A stretch of DNA of 64,000 nt from Neolewinella lacunae (GTDB taxonomy: Bacteria; Bacteroidota; Bacteroidia; Chitinophagales; Saprospiraceae): the NCBI RefSeq assembly GCF_014349155.1, contig NZ_JACSIT010000139.1, positions 80,737 to 144,736 of the forward strand, written 5' to 3'. This document shows, piece by piece, positions 38,419 through 50,065 of the stretch. Within the stretch, counting starts at the first letter, position 1; every line of letters starts with the position of its first letter. The notes under the pieces were generated by a model. It made no database searches. It was not told the origin of the DNA and saw only the letters and a program-made list of their open reading frames with translations. The position numbers and the translations under genes were made by a program.

Positions 38419-39375
38419 ATGATCAGCTACCATGCCTACCGAAATGGCCGTTTGGAAACCGTGGAAACCTGGGAGTCGGGTTGTTGGATCCAGCTGCGGC
38501 CCCCTTTTGCCGCCGATGAACTGGCCAACATCTCCAAGGAATACGATTTTCACATCGACTTCCTGACGGACCCGCTGGATACCGACGAACGCTCGCGCTA
38601 CGAGCGGGAAGACGAAACGCGCCTGATTGTGATCAACACCCCGGTGCTGAGCCAAGCGGAAGGGGATAACGATGGCATTTACATTACCGTGCCGGTTGGT
38701 CTCATTCTTCAGGAAGAGCACATCATCACCATCACTGCTTCGGAGAGCCACCCGGTGCTGCGGCTCTTCGAGGAAAACAAAGTGAAAAACGTCAACCCCG
38801 CCAACCGGCCCAACTTTGTCCTGCGCATCTTTGAGCACACCGTTTACCGCTACCTCACCTGCCTGAAGCGCCTCAACGTCAAGCGCAACCTCATCGAAAA
38901 AGAGCTGTACGACAGCAGCAGGAACCGGGAGCTCAAGCAACTGCTCAGCATTGAGAAATCGCTCGTCTACTTCATCAACGCCCTCAATGGCAACGAACTG
39001 CTGAAGATGAAAATGAAGCGCACGGACTTCCTGGGCATCCGCCACGATGAAGACCTCAGTGACCTTTTTGAGGACATCATTGTCGACAACGGGCAGGCAT
39101 TGGAAATGGCCAACATCTACACCAACATCCTCAATGGGACGATGGACGCCTACGGTTCCATCATCTCGAACAATCTCAACATCACCATCCAGCGGCTGAC
39201 GATGATTACGATTGTGCTGACCGTTCCGATGGTCATCGCCTCGTTTTTTGGGATGAACGTTTTGGTGCCTTTTCAGGAAAGCCAGCATCCGGCGGCTTTT
39301 ACGGGGATCATCGCGCTTTCGATGCTGCTCAGCTTTGCGGTAATCTTTTATTTCCGGAAGAAGAAGATGTTTTAA
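38419..39375 (+). CDS. corA: CorA-family magnesium/divalent-metal channel
   Basis: The 318-residue protein has a large cytoplasmic N-terminal domain with a long helical stalk (about 150-255), then two TM helices near the C-terminus (about 260-280 and 293-312). The signature GMN is present just after the first helix (SFFGMNVLVPF), and the tail is basic (RKKKMF). CorA pentamers admit Mg2+, and some family members move Co2+, Ni2+ or Zn2+. I chose the ATG at 38419; upstream in-frame sequence is the repeat composite and does not look coding. A TACCTTCG box lies about 30 bases before it. Confidence 0.93.
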   Translation: MISYHAYRNGRLETVETWESGCWIQLRPPFAADELANISKEYDFHIDFLTDPLDTDERSRYEREDETRLIVINTPVLSQAEGDNDGIYITVPVGLILQEEHIITITASESHPVLRLFEENKVKNVNPANRPNFVLRIFEHTVYRYLTCLKRLNVKRNLIEKELYDSSRNRELKQLLSIEKSLVYFINALNGNELLKMKMKRTDFLGIRHDEDLSDLFEDIIVDNGQALEMANIYTNILNGTMDAYGSIISNNLNITIQRLTMITIVLTVPMVIASFFGMNVLVPFQESQHPAAFTGIIALSMLLSFAVIFYFRKKKMF

Positions 39376-39439
39376 TGGTGGGCAAACACCGCTCGTAGCG
39401 GAGGGGTTAGAGGGGGTGTAAATCACTCGCCCTTCCCCC

Positions 39440-40969
39440 ATGGCCTTTTTCGGACAAATCATCAAAACCCTGCTGGAAACCAAGCATGCCCTGCTGCCCC
39501 ACGAGCCCTCCGACCCGGTGGAAGCCCAGGAGCGACAGCTGCGCAAACTGCTGGAGACGGCGAAAAACACGGCCTTTGGTAAGTTCTACAACTTTTCCGG
39601 CTTGTTGGAAGCGGACGACATCCGCCAGGCCTACGCCGCCGCAGTGCCCATCCACGACTACGATGCGCTGAACGAGCGCTGGTGGAAACAGCAACGCCGC
39701 ACGCCCGACATCACCTGGCCGGGAAAACCCGATTTTTTTGCCCTCAGCAGCGGCACCACCGGCAAAAAAAGCAAACGCATCCCCGTCACCACCGACATGC
39801 TGGCCTGCACCCAGGCGGTAGGCCGCGGCCAGGCGGAATGCCTGGCCAACTTCGACCTGCCGGCCGAGCTCTTCGAAAAAGACATCCTGATGCTCACCAG
39901 CTCCGCCGACCTCCACGAGAAAGACGGCTGGCGGGAAGGCGAAATCAGTGGCATCAACGTGAGCAACCTGCCCGATTTCATGGAGGGCTACTACAAGCCG
40001 GGCCTGGAAATTGCCAAGATTGCCGACTGGGACGAACGCGTGCAACGCATTGCCGAAGCGGCCCCGACCTGGGACGTGGGTGCCCTGGCGGGCATCCCCA
40101 GCTGGATGGTGATGATGCTCCGCAAGGTCATCGAGGTCAATCAGCTCAAGAATATCCACGAAATCTGGCCCAACCTGCAAGTGTATACCACCGGGGGCGT
40201 CGCCTTCGAACCCTACCGCAAAAGTTTCGAAGCCCTGCTGGCTCACCCCATCATCATCATGGATACCTACCTGGCCAGCGAAGGCTTTTTTGCCTTCAAC
40301 GCCCGGCCCGGTACGATGTCGATGGAACTGGCCATGGACCACGGCATCTACTACGAATTTATCCCCCACACCAACGAGGGCTTCGACGCCACGGGCACCC
40401 TGCTGGAAAAACCCCGCGTCCTTGATTTCCGGGAGGTGGAGGAAGACAAAGACTATGCCCTGCTGGTGTCCACCCCGGCCGGCGCCTGGCGCTACATGAT
40501 CGGGGACACCATAAAATTTACCGACAAGGCCAAAATGGAGATGGTCATCACGGGCCGGACCAAATACTGGCTCAACGTGGTAGGTTCCCAGCTCTCCGAG
40601 GAAAAGCTCAACGCCGCCATCCAGGCCCTGAACGATGCGCTGGACTGCGACGTCAAGGAATTTACCGTAGGGGCCATCGCCACGGAGGAGGGCGACGACT
40701 ACCTCCACCAGTGGGTGCTGGGCATGGAAAAAGGCCAGGTCACGGAGGAGCAGGCCGCTGCCTTTCTGGATGAGCACCTGCAATCTGTCAACAAAAACTA
40801 CCAGGTGGCCCGGAGTAAGGCCCTCCGGGGAGTGAAGGTAAAAATCACCAACGCGGATACCCTCTACCGCTTTCTGGAAAAAAAGAAACAGAAAGGCGGG
40901 CAGATCAAATTTCCAAAGGTGATGGCCGAGGAAGACCTGCGGGGCTTGCTCGCCTTTATGAAGGAGTAG
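39440..40969 (+). CDS. GH3-family acyl-adenylating enzyme
   Basis: The 509-residue protein belongs to the GH3 group of the ANL adenylating superfamily, known in plants for joining amino acids to auxin or jasmonate. Visible motifs are the ATP loop FALSSGTTGKKSKRIPVT (about 96-113), YTTGGVAFEPYRKSF, MDTYLASEGFFAF and the hinge region ITGRTKYWLNVVGSQLSEEKL. Bacterial members are common in Bacteroidota and their substrates are mostly unknown. No tailoring or biosynthetic genes flank it. Confidence 0.9.
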   Translation: MAFFGQIIKTLLETKHALLPHEPSDPVEAQERQLRKLLETAKNTAFGKFYNFSGLLEADDIRQAYAAAVPIHDYDALNERWWKQQRRTPDITWPGKPDFFALSSGTTGKKSKRIPVTTDMLACTQAVGRGQAECLANFDLPAELFEKDILMLTSSADLHEKDGWREGEISGINVSNLPDFMEGYYKPGLEIAKIADWDERVQRIAEAAPTWDVGALAGIPSWMVMMLRKVIEVNQLKNIHEIWPNLQVYTTGGVAFEPYRKSFEALLAHPIIIMDTYLASEGFFAFNARPGTMSMELAMDHGIYYEFIPHTNEGFDATGTLLEKPRVLDFREVEEDKDYALLVSTPAGAWRYMIGDTIKFTDKAKMEMVITGRTKYWLNVVGSQLSEEKLNAAIQALNDALDCDVKEFTVGAIATEEGDDYLHQWVLGMEKGQVTEEQAAAFLDEHLQSVNKNYQVARSKALRGVKVKITNADTLYRFLEKKKQKGGQIKFPKVMAEEDLRGLLAFMKE

Positions 40970-41009
40970 CGGGCGGGCCGGTAGGGCAGGCAATATTTAT
41001 CCTGTTCTG

Positions 41010-41031
41010 GTCATTCTTCCAGCAGAATGAC
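41010..41031 (+). terminator. Hairpin downstream of the GH3 gene
   Basis: GTCATTCT (41010-41017) pairs exactly with AGAATGAC (41024-41031). Only four Ts follow, so termination is possible but not certain. Confidence 0.4.
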
Positions 41032-41232
41032 GGCTTTTACGCTGGGCGGACAAATATTCTAAATCTTTTCCGCCCCAAAGCGTGGTGCAGCCCGTTCTTT
41101 TTACGGAAATTTGCGCTGTTTTACCAACGGGCCTCGTTGTGCGGTCCGTTCCCCTCGGCAGCGTGCCAAAAAGTGGGCAGCAAACTGCCTGCCGCGACCG
41201 GGGAAACATCCGCAGAGACCATCAGCAAGATC

Positions 41233-44019
<2,787 letters not shown>

Positions 44020-44026
44020 CCCGTTT

Positions 44027-44044
44027 GGGCGCTGACGCAGGTGC
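44027..44044 (+). repeat. Degenerate copy of the dispersed 18-bp repeat
   Basis: GGGCGCTGACGCAGGTGC keeps both ends of the repeat but differs in the centre. It lies directly after the odhA stop codon, the same position as several intact copies. Confidence 0.5.
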
Positions 44045-44062
44045 AATGCCGAGAATAAAGGA

Positions 44063-44097
44063 GCGAGGTTGGGTTTTGGCCCGGCCTCGCTTTTTTT
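44063..44097 (+). terminator. Intrinsic terminator of odhA
   Basis: GCGAGG (44063-44068) pairs with CCTCGC (44085-44090), with additional G-C pairs inside, and seven Ts follow. Confidence 0.85.
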
Positions 44098-44428
44098 ATT
44101 GCTTAAGCGGTCGATTACGGTTTACGAGGTGATAAATCAGCGCATCGGGGCTTAAACCAATACGAAATTGTGGCAAAGACTTACCAGAAACGAAGCCCCG
44201 AGAGGCTCTTTGAAGCGGTAAGCCATTCGTGTGGCCAATGTTAAATTTTTACTTGTTGCCAAAAATATTCAAATGATTTTCTTTATGCTATTGAAAAAGG
44301 CAGTAGATTGCTTTAAATAGATTTGTCTCTCATCAAACATTCATAAAGCATGCCTATGTGAAAGAGAAGAACTATCTCCAATAGATGACACCCTCATCAA
44401 AAAGGAAATACCCTGCACCGTAGAGAAC
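44098..44428. other. AT-rich junction upstream of the metalloprotease gene
   Basis: Composition changes sharply here to AT-rich sequence. The downstream reading frame remains open back to a TAG near 44318 without an ATG, and the translated stretch (ending IKKEIPCTVEN) looks protein-like, so the true start or a lost signal peptide may lie here. No tRNA or integrase is visible. Confidence 0.4.
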
Positions 44429-46138
44429 ATGCAAATGGCCTACGAAAGCCTCATGGCCAACGAGACGGCATCAAGATACCCTGATCTGGGTTCAGGCCAA
44501 GAGAAATCCTTTGGTAGCTACGTTATTTCTACCACCCACTACTACTACCGCTTCCTGCCCCAAGACAGCAGCCAATACGAGCAACTGCTCGCCGATGAGA
44601 TACTTGCGGTATCTGATACACCTTTTGAGTTGGAAGGCCAAGACAACGGAGTAAACTACGTAGACCCAAGTATTGCCAGTACGGGTTCCCCATTTACCTA
44701 CTACTATTCTGTTGTTCCCGTTGGGTATGCATTACCTAATGGAATCCAAGCGGAACACCTCGCTGATCTTCATTTTACCCCTGAAGACGAGATCGGAGCA
44801 GAACCCACCCCAGCTGAGCTGGAAGCACTCGATTTCTACTATAACCTCAACCTCGAAGCCCTCAAAATAAGTGGACAGCTGCCCGAGGAAGAAAGACGTG
44901 AACTGCGGTACATGACCAGCAGTAACCCTAACCCTCTGCAAAGTATGTCTTACGAGGAGGTAATCAGAGATAAAATCCCTTTTGACCAAGTACTGATCGT
45001 ATTCTCTGACATTGACGTTGCCAAGAGCCGCAGACTATGGCCCCCCAGTGGTAGCATTACCGTAGAAGAGGACGTACTGTCGTCTATTCAAGGATCGATG
45101 AGAATGGTTGGGGTAAGAAATGCACACGTCAAAGTGCGCAAATGGGGCTGGTTGGTCATCCAACATGCTGAGACTACTAAAACAGGAGCTTTCGTGACAT
45201 CCGCCACCAGAACCCAGCGGGTGAAATACGCAGTTTACTTTCAGCCCAGAGACAAGCGATTCACGGTGAAGGCAGGCACCATTTTTACTGATGCCAGGCA
45301 CCGAGGGACTAATTCTTACGAAAGAGGCCAATGGCTACAGAGCTTCCCCCTGGCAAGCGACGAGCACCGTTCGCACTTCTATGCACTGGTTCACAATGCT
45401 GCTGCGGATTATACTTTTGACTGGGTGGAACATCCAGACTTCATGCTAACCCGGCCATGGTGGGGCATTAGAATTTCTGCTAAATTCAATTCAACATCGT
45501 CGAACTACCTTGGTTTTCTTAATTCCTCAATTGTCCCCTTGGGCGGGTCAGTTCCCGTATTTCTCTCAGAAATTAGGGTTTCGCGTTACAATGGAGACGA
45601 GAAAAATCGAATCTACAAAGGAAGCGACGGCATTTACGCCACTACCACCCACGAACTGGCGCACGCAGGTCATTTCGCTATGGACCGACTCATGTTCTTA
45701 GGATTCAGCGGCCTTTTTGACGTAAAACAGCGTGACCTGATGATTGAAAGCTGGGCGGAAGGCGTGGAGACGATTGTTACTAATCATCGGTATGATGCGA
45801 TTGCACCAGGAAGTAACATAGATTACAATAGTTTCCGACAAGAACTTGGTGTCGGCTCTCAAGGCAGTCCTAATGCCATTTCGAAGTACACACCGTTGTT
45901 TATTGACTTAAATGATCGTATCAATCAAAATACTATTTTTGCCAATTTCATTCCTCGCCCTCCTGTAGACAGAGTGTCAGATTACACGATAAGTCAAATG
46001 CAAACAAGCCTAAAAACATCCAGAACACTAGTCCAGCTAGAAAACCGACTAAGAGTTAATCATGACAATCCTACCGAAGAAAACTTAGCAGAATTATTTA
46101 TTTATCCTCTGGAAGTTCTTGCAACCTTGCAAGATTAA
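44429..46138 (+). CDS. Metalloprotease-like protein with HExxH motif
   Basis: I do not recognise a named family. The 569-residue product contains HELAHAGHF (about 410-418), a zinc-peptidase HExxH motif; the downstream segment MIESWAEGVETIVTNHRYD about 30 residues later could supply the third ligand (Glu), as in gluzincins. The middle of the protein is rich in beta strands. There is no signal peptide after the ATG at 44429, but the frame is open for about 100 bases upstream, so the N-terminus may be lost. The gene is visibly AT-richer than its neighbours, which suggests transfer. Two lipoprotein genes follow on the same strand. Confidence 0.6.
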   Translation: MQMAYESLMANETASRYPDLGSGQEKSFGSYVISTTHYYYRFLPQDSSQYEQLLADEILAVSDTPFELEGQDNGVNYVDPSIASTGSPFTYYYSVVPVGYALPNGIQAEHLADLHFTPEDEIGAEPTPAELEALDFYYNLNLEALKISGQLPEEERRELRYMTSSNPNPLQSMSYEEVIRDKIPFDQVLIVFSDIDVAKSRRLWPPSGSITVEEDVLSSIQGSMRMVGVRNAHVKVRKWGWLVIQHAETTKTGAFVTSATRTQRVKYAVYFQPRDKRFTVKAGTIFTDARHRGTNSYERGQWLQSFPLASDEHRSHFYALVHNAAADYTFDWVEHPDFMLTRPWWGIRISAKFNSTSSNYLGFLNSSIVPLGGSVPVFLSEIRVSRYNGDEKNRIYKGSDGIYATTTHELAHAGHFAMDRLMFLGFSGLFDVKQRDLMIESWAEGVETIVTNHRYDAIAPGSNIDYNSFRQELGVGSQGSPNAISKYTPLFIDLNDRINQNTIFANFIPRPPVDRVSDYTISQMQTSLKTSRTLVQLENRLRVNHDNPTEENLAELFIYPLEVLATLQD

Positions 46139-46176
46139 ATATAACAAGTAACCTGTTATACTTTCTAAAAAAATAT

Positions 46177-46614
46177 ATGCGGAACAATAAGTTAATTTTA
46201 CTTGTCTTTGGCACTTTCCTTATCTGCACTTTAAGTTGTACGGAGCCAGATAGTGATTGGTACACCTGCAACATTAAAAACGAAGCAACATCCGAGGTCA
46301 AGATACGCTTATTTTTAAGGGCAAATATCCCCCCTTACGATTCTCTGATTATCCGCCCTGGTGAGACAAAAGCGTTTGGGAAATACTTTTCTCCGGCACC
46401 AGCAATTTACGGTTGCGAAGCGCGGAAGATTGAATTTATCTTCTCTAATGGGTTGGGATATATATGTACGCGTCCAGAACTTGGCCCTAATACATCGGAG
46501 TTGTGTTTTCTCAATGGAAAAGACCCTTTCCTACCTCCTCGGCTTCCAGAAGGCGAATTGGGCTCTATCACAACCATCACCCAAGAAGACTTTGAAAACG
46601 CCTATGACCTTTAG
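46177..46614 (+). CDS. Small lipoprotein, tandem paralogue 1
   Basis: The 145-residue protein starts with a lipoprotein signal (hydrophobic 6-18, lipobox TLSC with Cys at about 21), so it should be lipid-anchored. The body has four further cysteines and conserved blocks PPYDSLIIRPGE, CEARKIEFIFSNGLGYIC and a C-terminal GSITTITQEDFENAYDL. No known domain is recognised. The next gene is its paralogue with the same block order. It follows the metalloprotease-like gene by 38 bases; an accessory or immunity role is possible but only inferred from position. Confidence 0.75.
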   Translation: MRNNKLILLVFGTFLICTLSCTEPDSDWYTCNIKNEATSEVKIRLFLRANIPPYDSLIIRPGETKAFGKYFSPAPAIYGCEARKIEFIFSNGLGYICTRPELGPNTSELCFLNGKDPFLPPRLPEGELGSITTITQEDFENAYDL

Positions 46615-46715
46615 CCGCAAAAGAGGGTAGCTGGTTGTGCTAAAGGAGTTTGACATCTTGATTGGAGAAATGAGTTGTTTTGTGTGCCCCACAGCTGTAC
46701 TCCAAAATCTCCAAA

Positions 46716-47171
46716 ATGAGTAATCACGTTCATAAGCATTACTTCTCACTGATTGCCCTATTCGTACTCTTGTCCTCAGGCTGCCCATTTGGCCAGGAGC
46801 CTGATGAATTCTTTTTTGATTGTTTCGTGGTCAATGAATCAAATTCCTCAGTTAAAGTATTACTTCATCTTAGAGGGAACTTACCTCCTTATGACTCCGT
46901 CTTTATCGCCCCAGGGGAAATGTCGTCAATAGGCAGGTACTTTGCCACGGGTTGGTCAAGTTACGACTGTGATGCGCGAAAAATCCAGTTCATTTTTGAA
47001 AATGGTAAGGGGTACGTTTGTACGCTTAGACCTGATAATACGACAAATGATTCAGCGCTCTGCTTCCTTGGCGCTAAGGATCCGTTTGTAGCACCCCAGT
47101 TACCAAACGAAGGATTCGGCTCTATCACAACCATCACCCAGGAAGACTTTGAAAACGCCTTCGAGCTTTAG
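46716..47171 (+). CDS. Small lipoprotein, tandem paralogue 2
   Basis: The 151-residue protein has a lipobox SSGC (Cys about 26) and the same blocks as paralogue 1: PPYDSVFIAPGE, CDARKIQFIFENGKGYVC, LCFLGAKDPF and GSITTITQEDFENAFEL. I chose the ATG at 46716 because it gives a normal signal peptide; an in-frame codon at 46680 adds 12 unlikely residues. The last 50 or so bases are nearly identical to those of paralogue 1 while the middle is diverged. Confidence 0.75.
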   Translation: MSNHVHKHYFSLIALFVLLSSGCPFGQEPDEFFFDCFVVNESNSSVKVLLHLRGNLPPYDSVFIAPGEMSSIGRYFATGWSSYDCDARKIQFIFENGKGYVCTLRPDNTTNDSALCFLGAKDPFVAPQLPNEGFGSITTITQEDFENAFEL

Positions 47172-47263
47172 GAATAGGCTGCGCAGACCAACGGGGCAAA
47201 GGGCACACCAACTCTTTTCACCACCAGCCCTATCTTGCGGAAAATAACCAACCAACAGCCCGC

Positions 47264-48916
47264 ATGCAACGCACCATCGTTTACGCCGTCGCCGCCCTCT
47301 TCTTACTCGCTTCCGGCATGGCCATTAATGAGGCCCTGACGCGGGCGGAGGTCGCCACCGCCGCCAAAGTCCTGGCCCTGGATTTCTGGGACGCCGAGGA
47401 AATCGACCTCGCCCTCCCCGACTTGGAGGAACAAATGAAGAACCTGGCAGAAATCGGCCACGCGGAAATCCCCAACGGGCTATCCCCCGCCCTGGTGTTC
47501 AATCCGGTGCTGCGGGCGGAGCAACTCCCTGCTTCCAAGACGGTCTCTGCACCTGCGTCCGCGCCTGAATACATCACCGTCATCGGTGGAAAATTGGATT
47601 TGCAGTGGGCCAACATCGAGCAGCTGAGTCACATGATTTTCAACCGCAAGGTCAGCTGCCGCAGAGTAGCCGAATTTTACCTCAAGCGGCTCAAGACCCA
47701 CAACCCTACCCTGCACTGCGTCATAACCCTGACCGAGGAACGCGCCCTGGCCCAGGCCGACGCGCTGGACGCCGAACTGGCCGCCGGCAAGTACCGGGGC
47801 CTGCTCCACGGCATCCCCTACGGTGCCAAAGACCTGCTGGCCGCCAAGGGCTACCCCACCACCTGGGGCGCCAAGCCCTACGCCGGGCAAACCATTGACG
47901 TGGATGCCTCCGTGATCGAACAACTGGATGCCGCAGGTGCAGTCTTAGTGGCTAAACTCAGCATGGGCGCCCTGGCCTGGGGCGACGTCTGGTACGGCGA
48001 AATGACCCGCAACCCCTGGGATACGACTAAGGGCAGCAGCGGTTCCTCCGCCGGGTCGGCCAGTGCCGTAGCGGCGGGCCTGGTCCCCTTCGCCATCGGC
48101 ACCGAAACGCTGGGCAGCATCGTCTCCCCCAGCACCGTTTGTGGCACCACCGGACTGCGGCCCACCTTCGGCCGCGTCTCCCGCCACGGCGCGATGGCCC
48201 TGAGCTGGACGATGGACAAAATCGGCCCCATCACCCGCTCGGCCCGCGACGCAGGACTGGTACTGGCCGCCATTGCCCATTACGACCCCCGCGACGGCCA
48301 CGCCATCGAGGCTGGCTTCCAGTACCACTGGCCCGAGGCCCCGAAAAAAGGTACCCGCCTGGGCTACTACAAATCCCGCATGGAACGGGATTACCCTTTT
48401 CACGACCAAGACTCCCTGGCCCTGGAAACGCTGCGTCGGCTGGGCTATACCCTCGTCCCCATCGAACTGCCTGAGGAGCCCGACATTCGCTTCGTGCTCA
48501 ACGTGGAGGCTGCCGCTGCCTTCGAATCCCTGACCCGCAGCAACCGCGACGATGAACTGACGCGGCAAATCCGCAACGCCTGGCCGAACGTGTTCCGGAC
48601 GGCGCACTTCGTCCCGGCCGTCGCCTACGTGCAAGCCAATCGCCTCCGCCGCCAACTGATGGAGGACTTCGACGCCGCCCTCCAGGCCGCTGAGGTCGAT
48701 GTCTACGTCAACCCCAGCTGGCATTCCAACAGCCTGTTCATCACCAACCTGACCGGCCACCCATCCATCACCGTCCCCAACGGCCTGAACGAGGAAGGCA
48801 CGCCCACCAGCATCACCTTCACCGGCAAACTCTTCCACGAACAGGCCATCATCGACGTCGCCGCCGCCTACCAGGCCGCCAGCGGGTGGGACGAACTGCA
48901 CCCGAAGGGATTTTGA
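47264..48916 (+). CDS. Exported amidase-signature enzyme
   Basis: The 550-residue protein has an N-terminal hydrophobic segment (about 5-22) and then the amidase-signature fold. The catalytic Ser-cisSer-Lys triad can be placed: Lys in GIPYGAKDLLA, and the serines in the GSSGSSAGSASAVAAGL loop, followed by FAIGTETLGSIVSPS. These enzymes hydrolyse amide bonds; the closest look is to GatA-like amidases, but GatB/GatC are absent and the export signal argues against a tRNA role. A region at about 95-103 (SAPASAP) is encoded by a copy of the dispersed repeat. A TATCTTGC box lies about 26 bases upstream. Confidence 0.88.
   Translation: MQRTIVYAVAALFLLASGMAINEALTRAEVATAAKVLALDFWDAEEIDLALPDLEEQMKNLAEIGHAEIPNGLSPALVFNPVLRAEQLPASKTVSAPASAPEYITVIGGKLDLQWANIEQLSHMIFNRKVSCRRVAEFYLKRLKTHNPTLHCVITLTEERALAQADALDAELAAGKYRGLLHGIPYGAKDLLAAKGYPTTWGAKPYAGQTIDVDASVIEQLDAAGAVLVAKLSMGALAWGDVWYGEMTRNPWDTTKGSSGSSAGSASAVAAGLVPFAIGTETLGSIVSPSTVCGTTGLRPTFGRVSRHGAMALSWTMDKIGPITRSARDAGLVLAAIAHYDPRDGHAIEAGFQYHWPEAPKKGTRLGYYKSRMERDYPFHDQDSLALETLRRLGYTLVPIELPEEPDIRFVLNVEAAAAFESLTRSNRDDELTRQIRNAWPNVFRTAHFVPAVAYVQANRLRRQLMEDFDAALQAAEVDVYVNPSWHSNSLFITNLTGHPSITVPNGLNEEGTPTSITFTGKLFHEQAIIDVAAAYQAASGWDELHPKGF
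47549..47565 (-). repeat. Dispersed repeat, GGACGC variant, inside the amidase gene
   Basis: The plus strand reads GCACCTGCGTCCGCGCC and encodes Ala-Pro-Ala-Ser-Ala in the linker between the N-terminal segment and the catalytic domain. Confidence 0.7.
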
Positions 48917-48972
48917 ACGCAGGTTTGCAACCCTGCCCAGCCAACATCGTCCTTGGAGAAAAATACCCAACC

Positions 48973-49725
48973 ATGAGATCGACACTCTTTTTCTTACTCC
49001 TTCTCGCCATCGGCAGCGTCAGCGCCCAGAAAAACTACAACAACAGCTGGGGCGGCTGGAGCAACAAAGTGAAGGGCAACGGCGAGGTCACTACCGATAG
49101 CCGCGACCTGAAAAATTTCACCGGCATTTCGGCCTGCTGTAACCTGCGCGTAGAGCTGCGGCAGGGCGGTTACGACGTGCGCGTGGAGGCAGAAAGCAAT
49201 CTACAGGAATACATCCGCACGGAAGTCAGCGGCGGCCGCCTGGAAATCGGCTTCGCCCGCAACACCAACATCCAGGCGCAGCGCGACATCGTCGTTTACG
49301 TCACGCTCCCGGAGCTGGACTACCTGAGTGCATCGAGCAGTTCGGAAATTGTCACCAAGACGGCCTTTACCGGCGAAGACCTGGAAATTGGCGTGAGCAG
49401 CGCGGCTTCCATCAAGGCAGAATTCAGCGGCAGGGAAGTCCGGGCGGATGCCAGCAGTGGCGCGCGCATTGAACTGGCCGGGCGGGCCGACCGCATCCGG
49501 GCCGAGGCGAGCAGCGGCGCAGGCGTCCGGGCGGGCGAATTCAGCACCAAAATTGCCCGGGCCTCGGCGAGTTCCGGCGGTGGTGTCACGGTCAACGCCA
49601 GCGAAGAAGTGGAGGGCGAAGCCAGCTCCGGCGGCAGCGTCCGCTACCGGGGCAAGCCCAGCGGCGTCGATGCCAACAGCAGTTCCGGCGGCAGCGTCAA
49701 GCCCGATACGAACCACTCCCACTAA
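48973..49725 (+). CDS. Exported DUF2807 (head GIN domain) protein
   Basis: The 250-residue protein has a signal peptide (about 1-18, ending SVSAQ). The body is the DUF2807 beta-helix type: FTGISACCNLRVELRQGGYDVRVEAESN, then many short strands with runs of Ser-Ser-Ala/Gly turns (DASSGARIEL, EASSGAGVRA, SASSGGGVTV). The repeats become very regular toward the C-terminus. Family members in Bacteroidota are auto-transporter-like adhesin candidates without proven function. It begins 56 bases after the amidase stop and may share its transcript; a strong terminator follows. Confidence 0.85.
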   Translation: MRSTLFFLLLLAIGSVSAQKNYNNSWGGWSNKVKGNGEVTTDSRDLKNFTGISACCNLRVELRQGGYDVRVEAESNLQEYIRTEVSGGRLEIGFARNTNIQAQRDIVVYVTLPELDYLSASSSSEIVTKTAFTGEDLEIGVSSAASIKAEFSGREVRADASSGARIELAGRADRIRAEASSGAGVRAGEFSTKIARASASSGGGVTVNASEEVEGEASSGGSVRYRGKPSGVDANSSSGGSVKPDTNHSH

Positions 49726-49834
49726 AACCATTACCGCTTACTAAAGGGCCACTCCTAAACGCGGGTTCTAGCCGATAGTCGTCCTATATTTATGGCACAA
49801 TTACTCGTTAAGAGTATCATAGGGATGACTTTAG

Positions 49835-49867
49835 AAGCCCGGACCAGTAGAGGTCCGGGCTTTTTTT
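49835..49867 (+). terminator. Intrinsic terminator after the DUF2807 gene
   Basis: AAGCCCGGACC (49835-49845) pairs with GGTCCGGGCTT (49852-49862), a six-base loop between; the T run extends to 49867. Confidence 0.9.
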
Positions 49868-49884
49868 ATGCCCATTATTTTCAT

Positions 49885-49902
49885 GGGCGCGGCCGCAGGT
49901 GC
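49885..49902 (+). repeat. Dispersed 18-bp repeat, exact copy
   Basis: GGGCGCGGCCGCAGGTGC lies just after the DUF2807 terminator and runs into a G-rich stretch. Confidence 0.85.
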
Positions 49903-49968
49903 GGGGGGAGGCGGCGTACGCATGAGCTGGGTGGGGACTCTTTCCCCACTTGATCACCGGATCACCGG

Positions 49969-50009
49969 ATCCCCGGATTACGGATGCTGCGCATCCTTCA
50001 TCCGGGGAT
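49969..50009. repeat. Large near-perfect hairpin (REP-like)
   Basis: ATCCCCGGAT (49969-49978) pairs exactly with ATCCGGGGAT (50000-50009), and inside it GGATGC (49982-49987) pairs exactly with GCATCC (49991-49996). A second small hairpin (GGATGC/GCATCC) follows near 50018-50032. It lies at the 3' end of priA, between convergent genes. Confidence 0.75.
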
Positions 50010-50065
50010 ATGAAAAAGGATGCGTAGCATCCTCCATCCAGAGCCTCTCAAACCTCCCCCTCCAA

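Noticed and set aside
44100..47171. Prophage or integrative element
   Set aside because: No integrase, phage structural gene, attachment-site repeat or tRNA target is visible at the edges of the AT-rich island.
47264..48916. GatA subunit of the tRNA amidotransferase
   Set aside because: It has an N-terminal export-type segment and no GatB/GatC nearby, so a general amidase is the better call.
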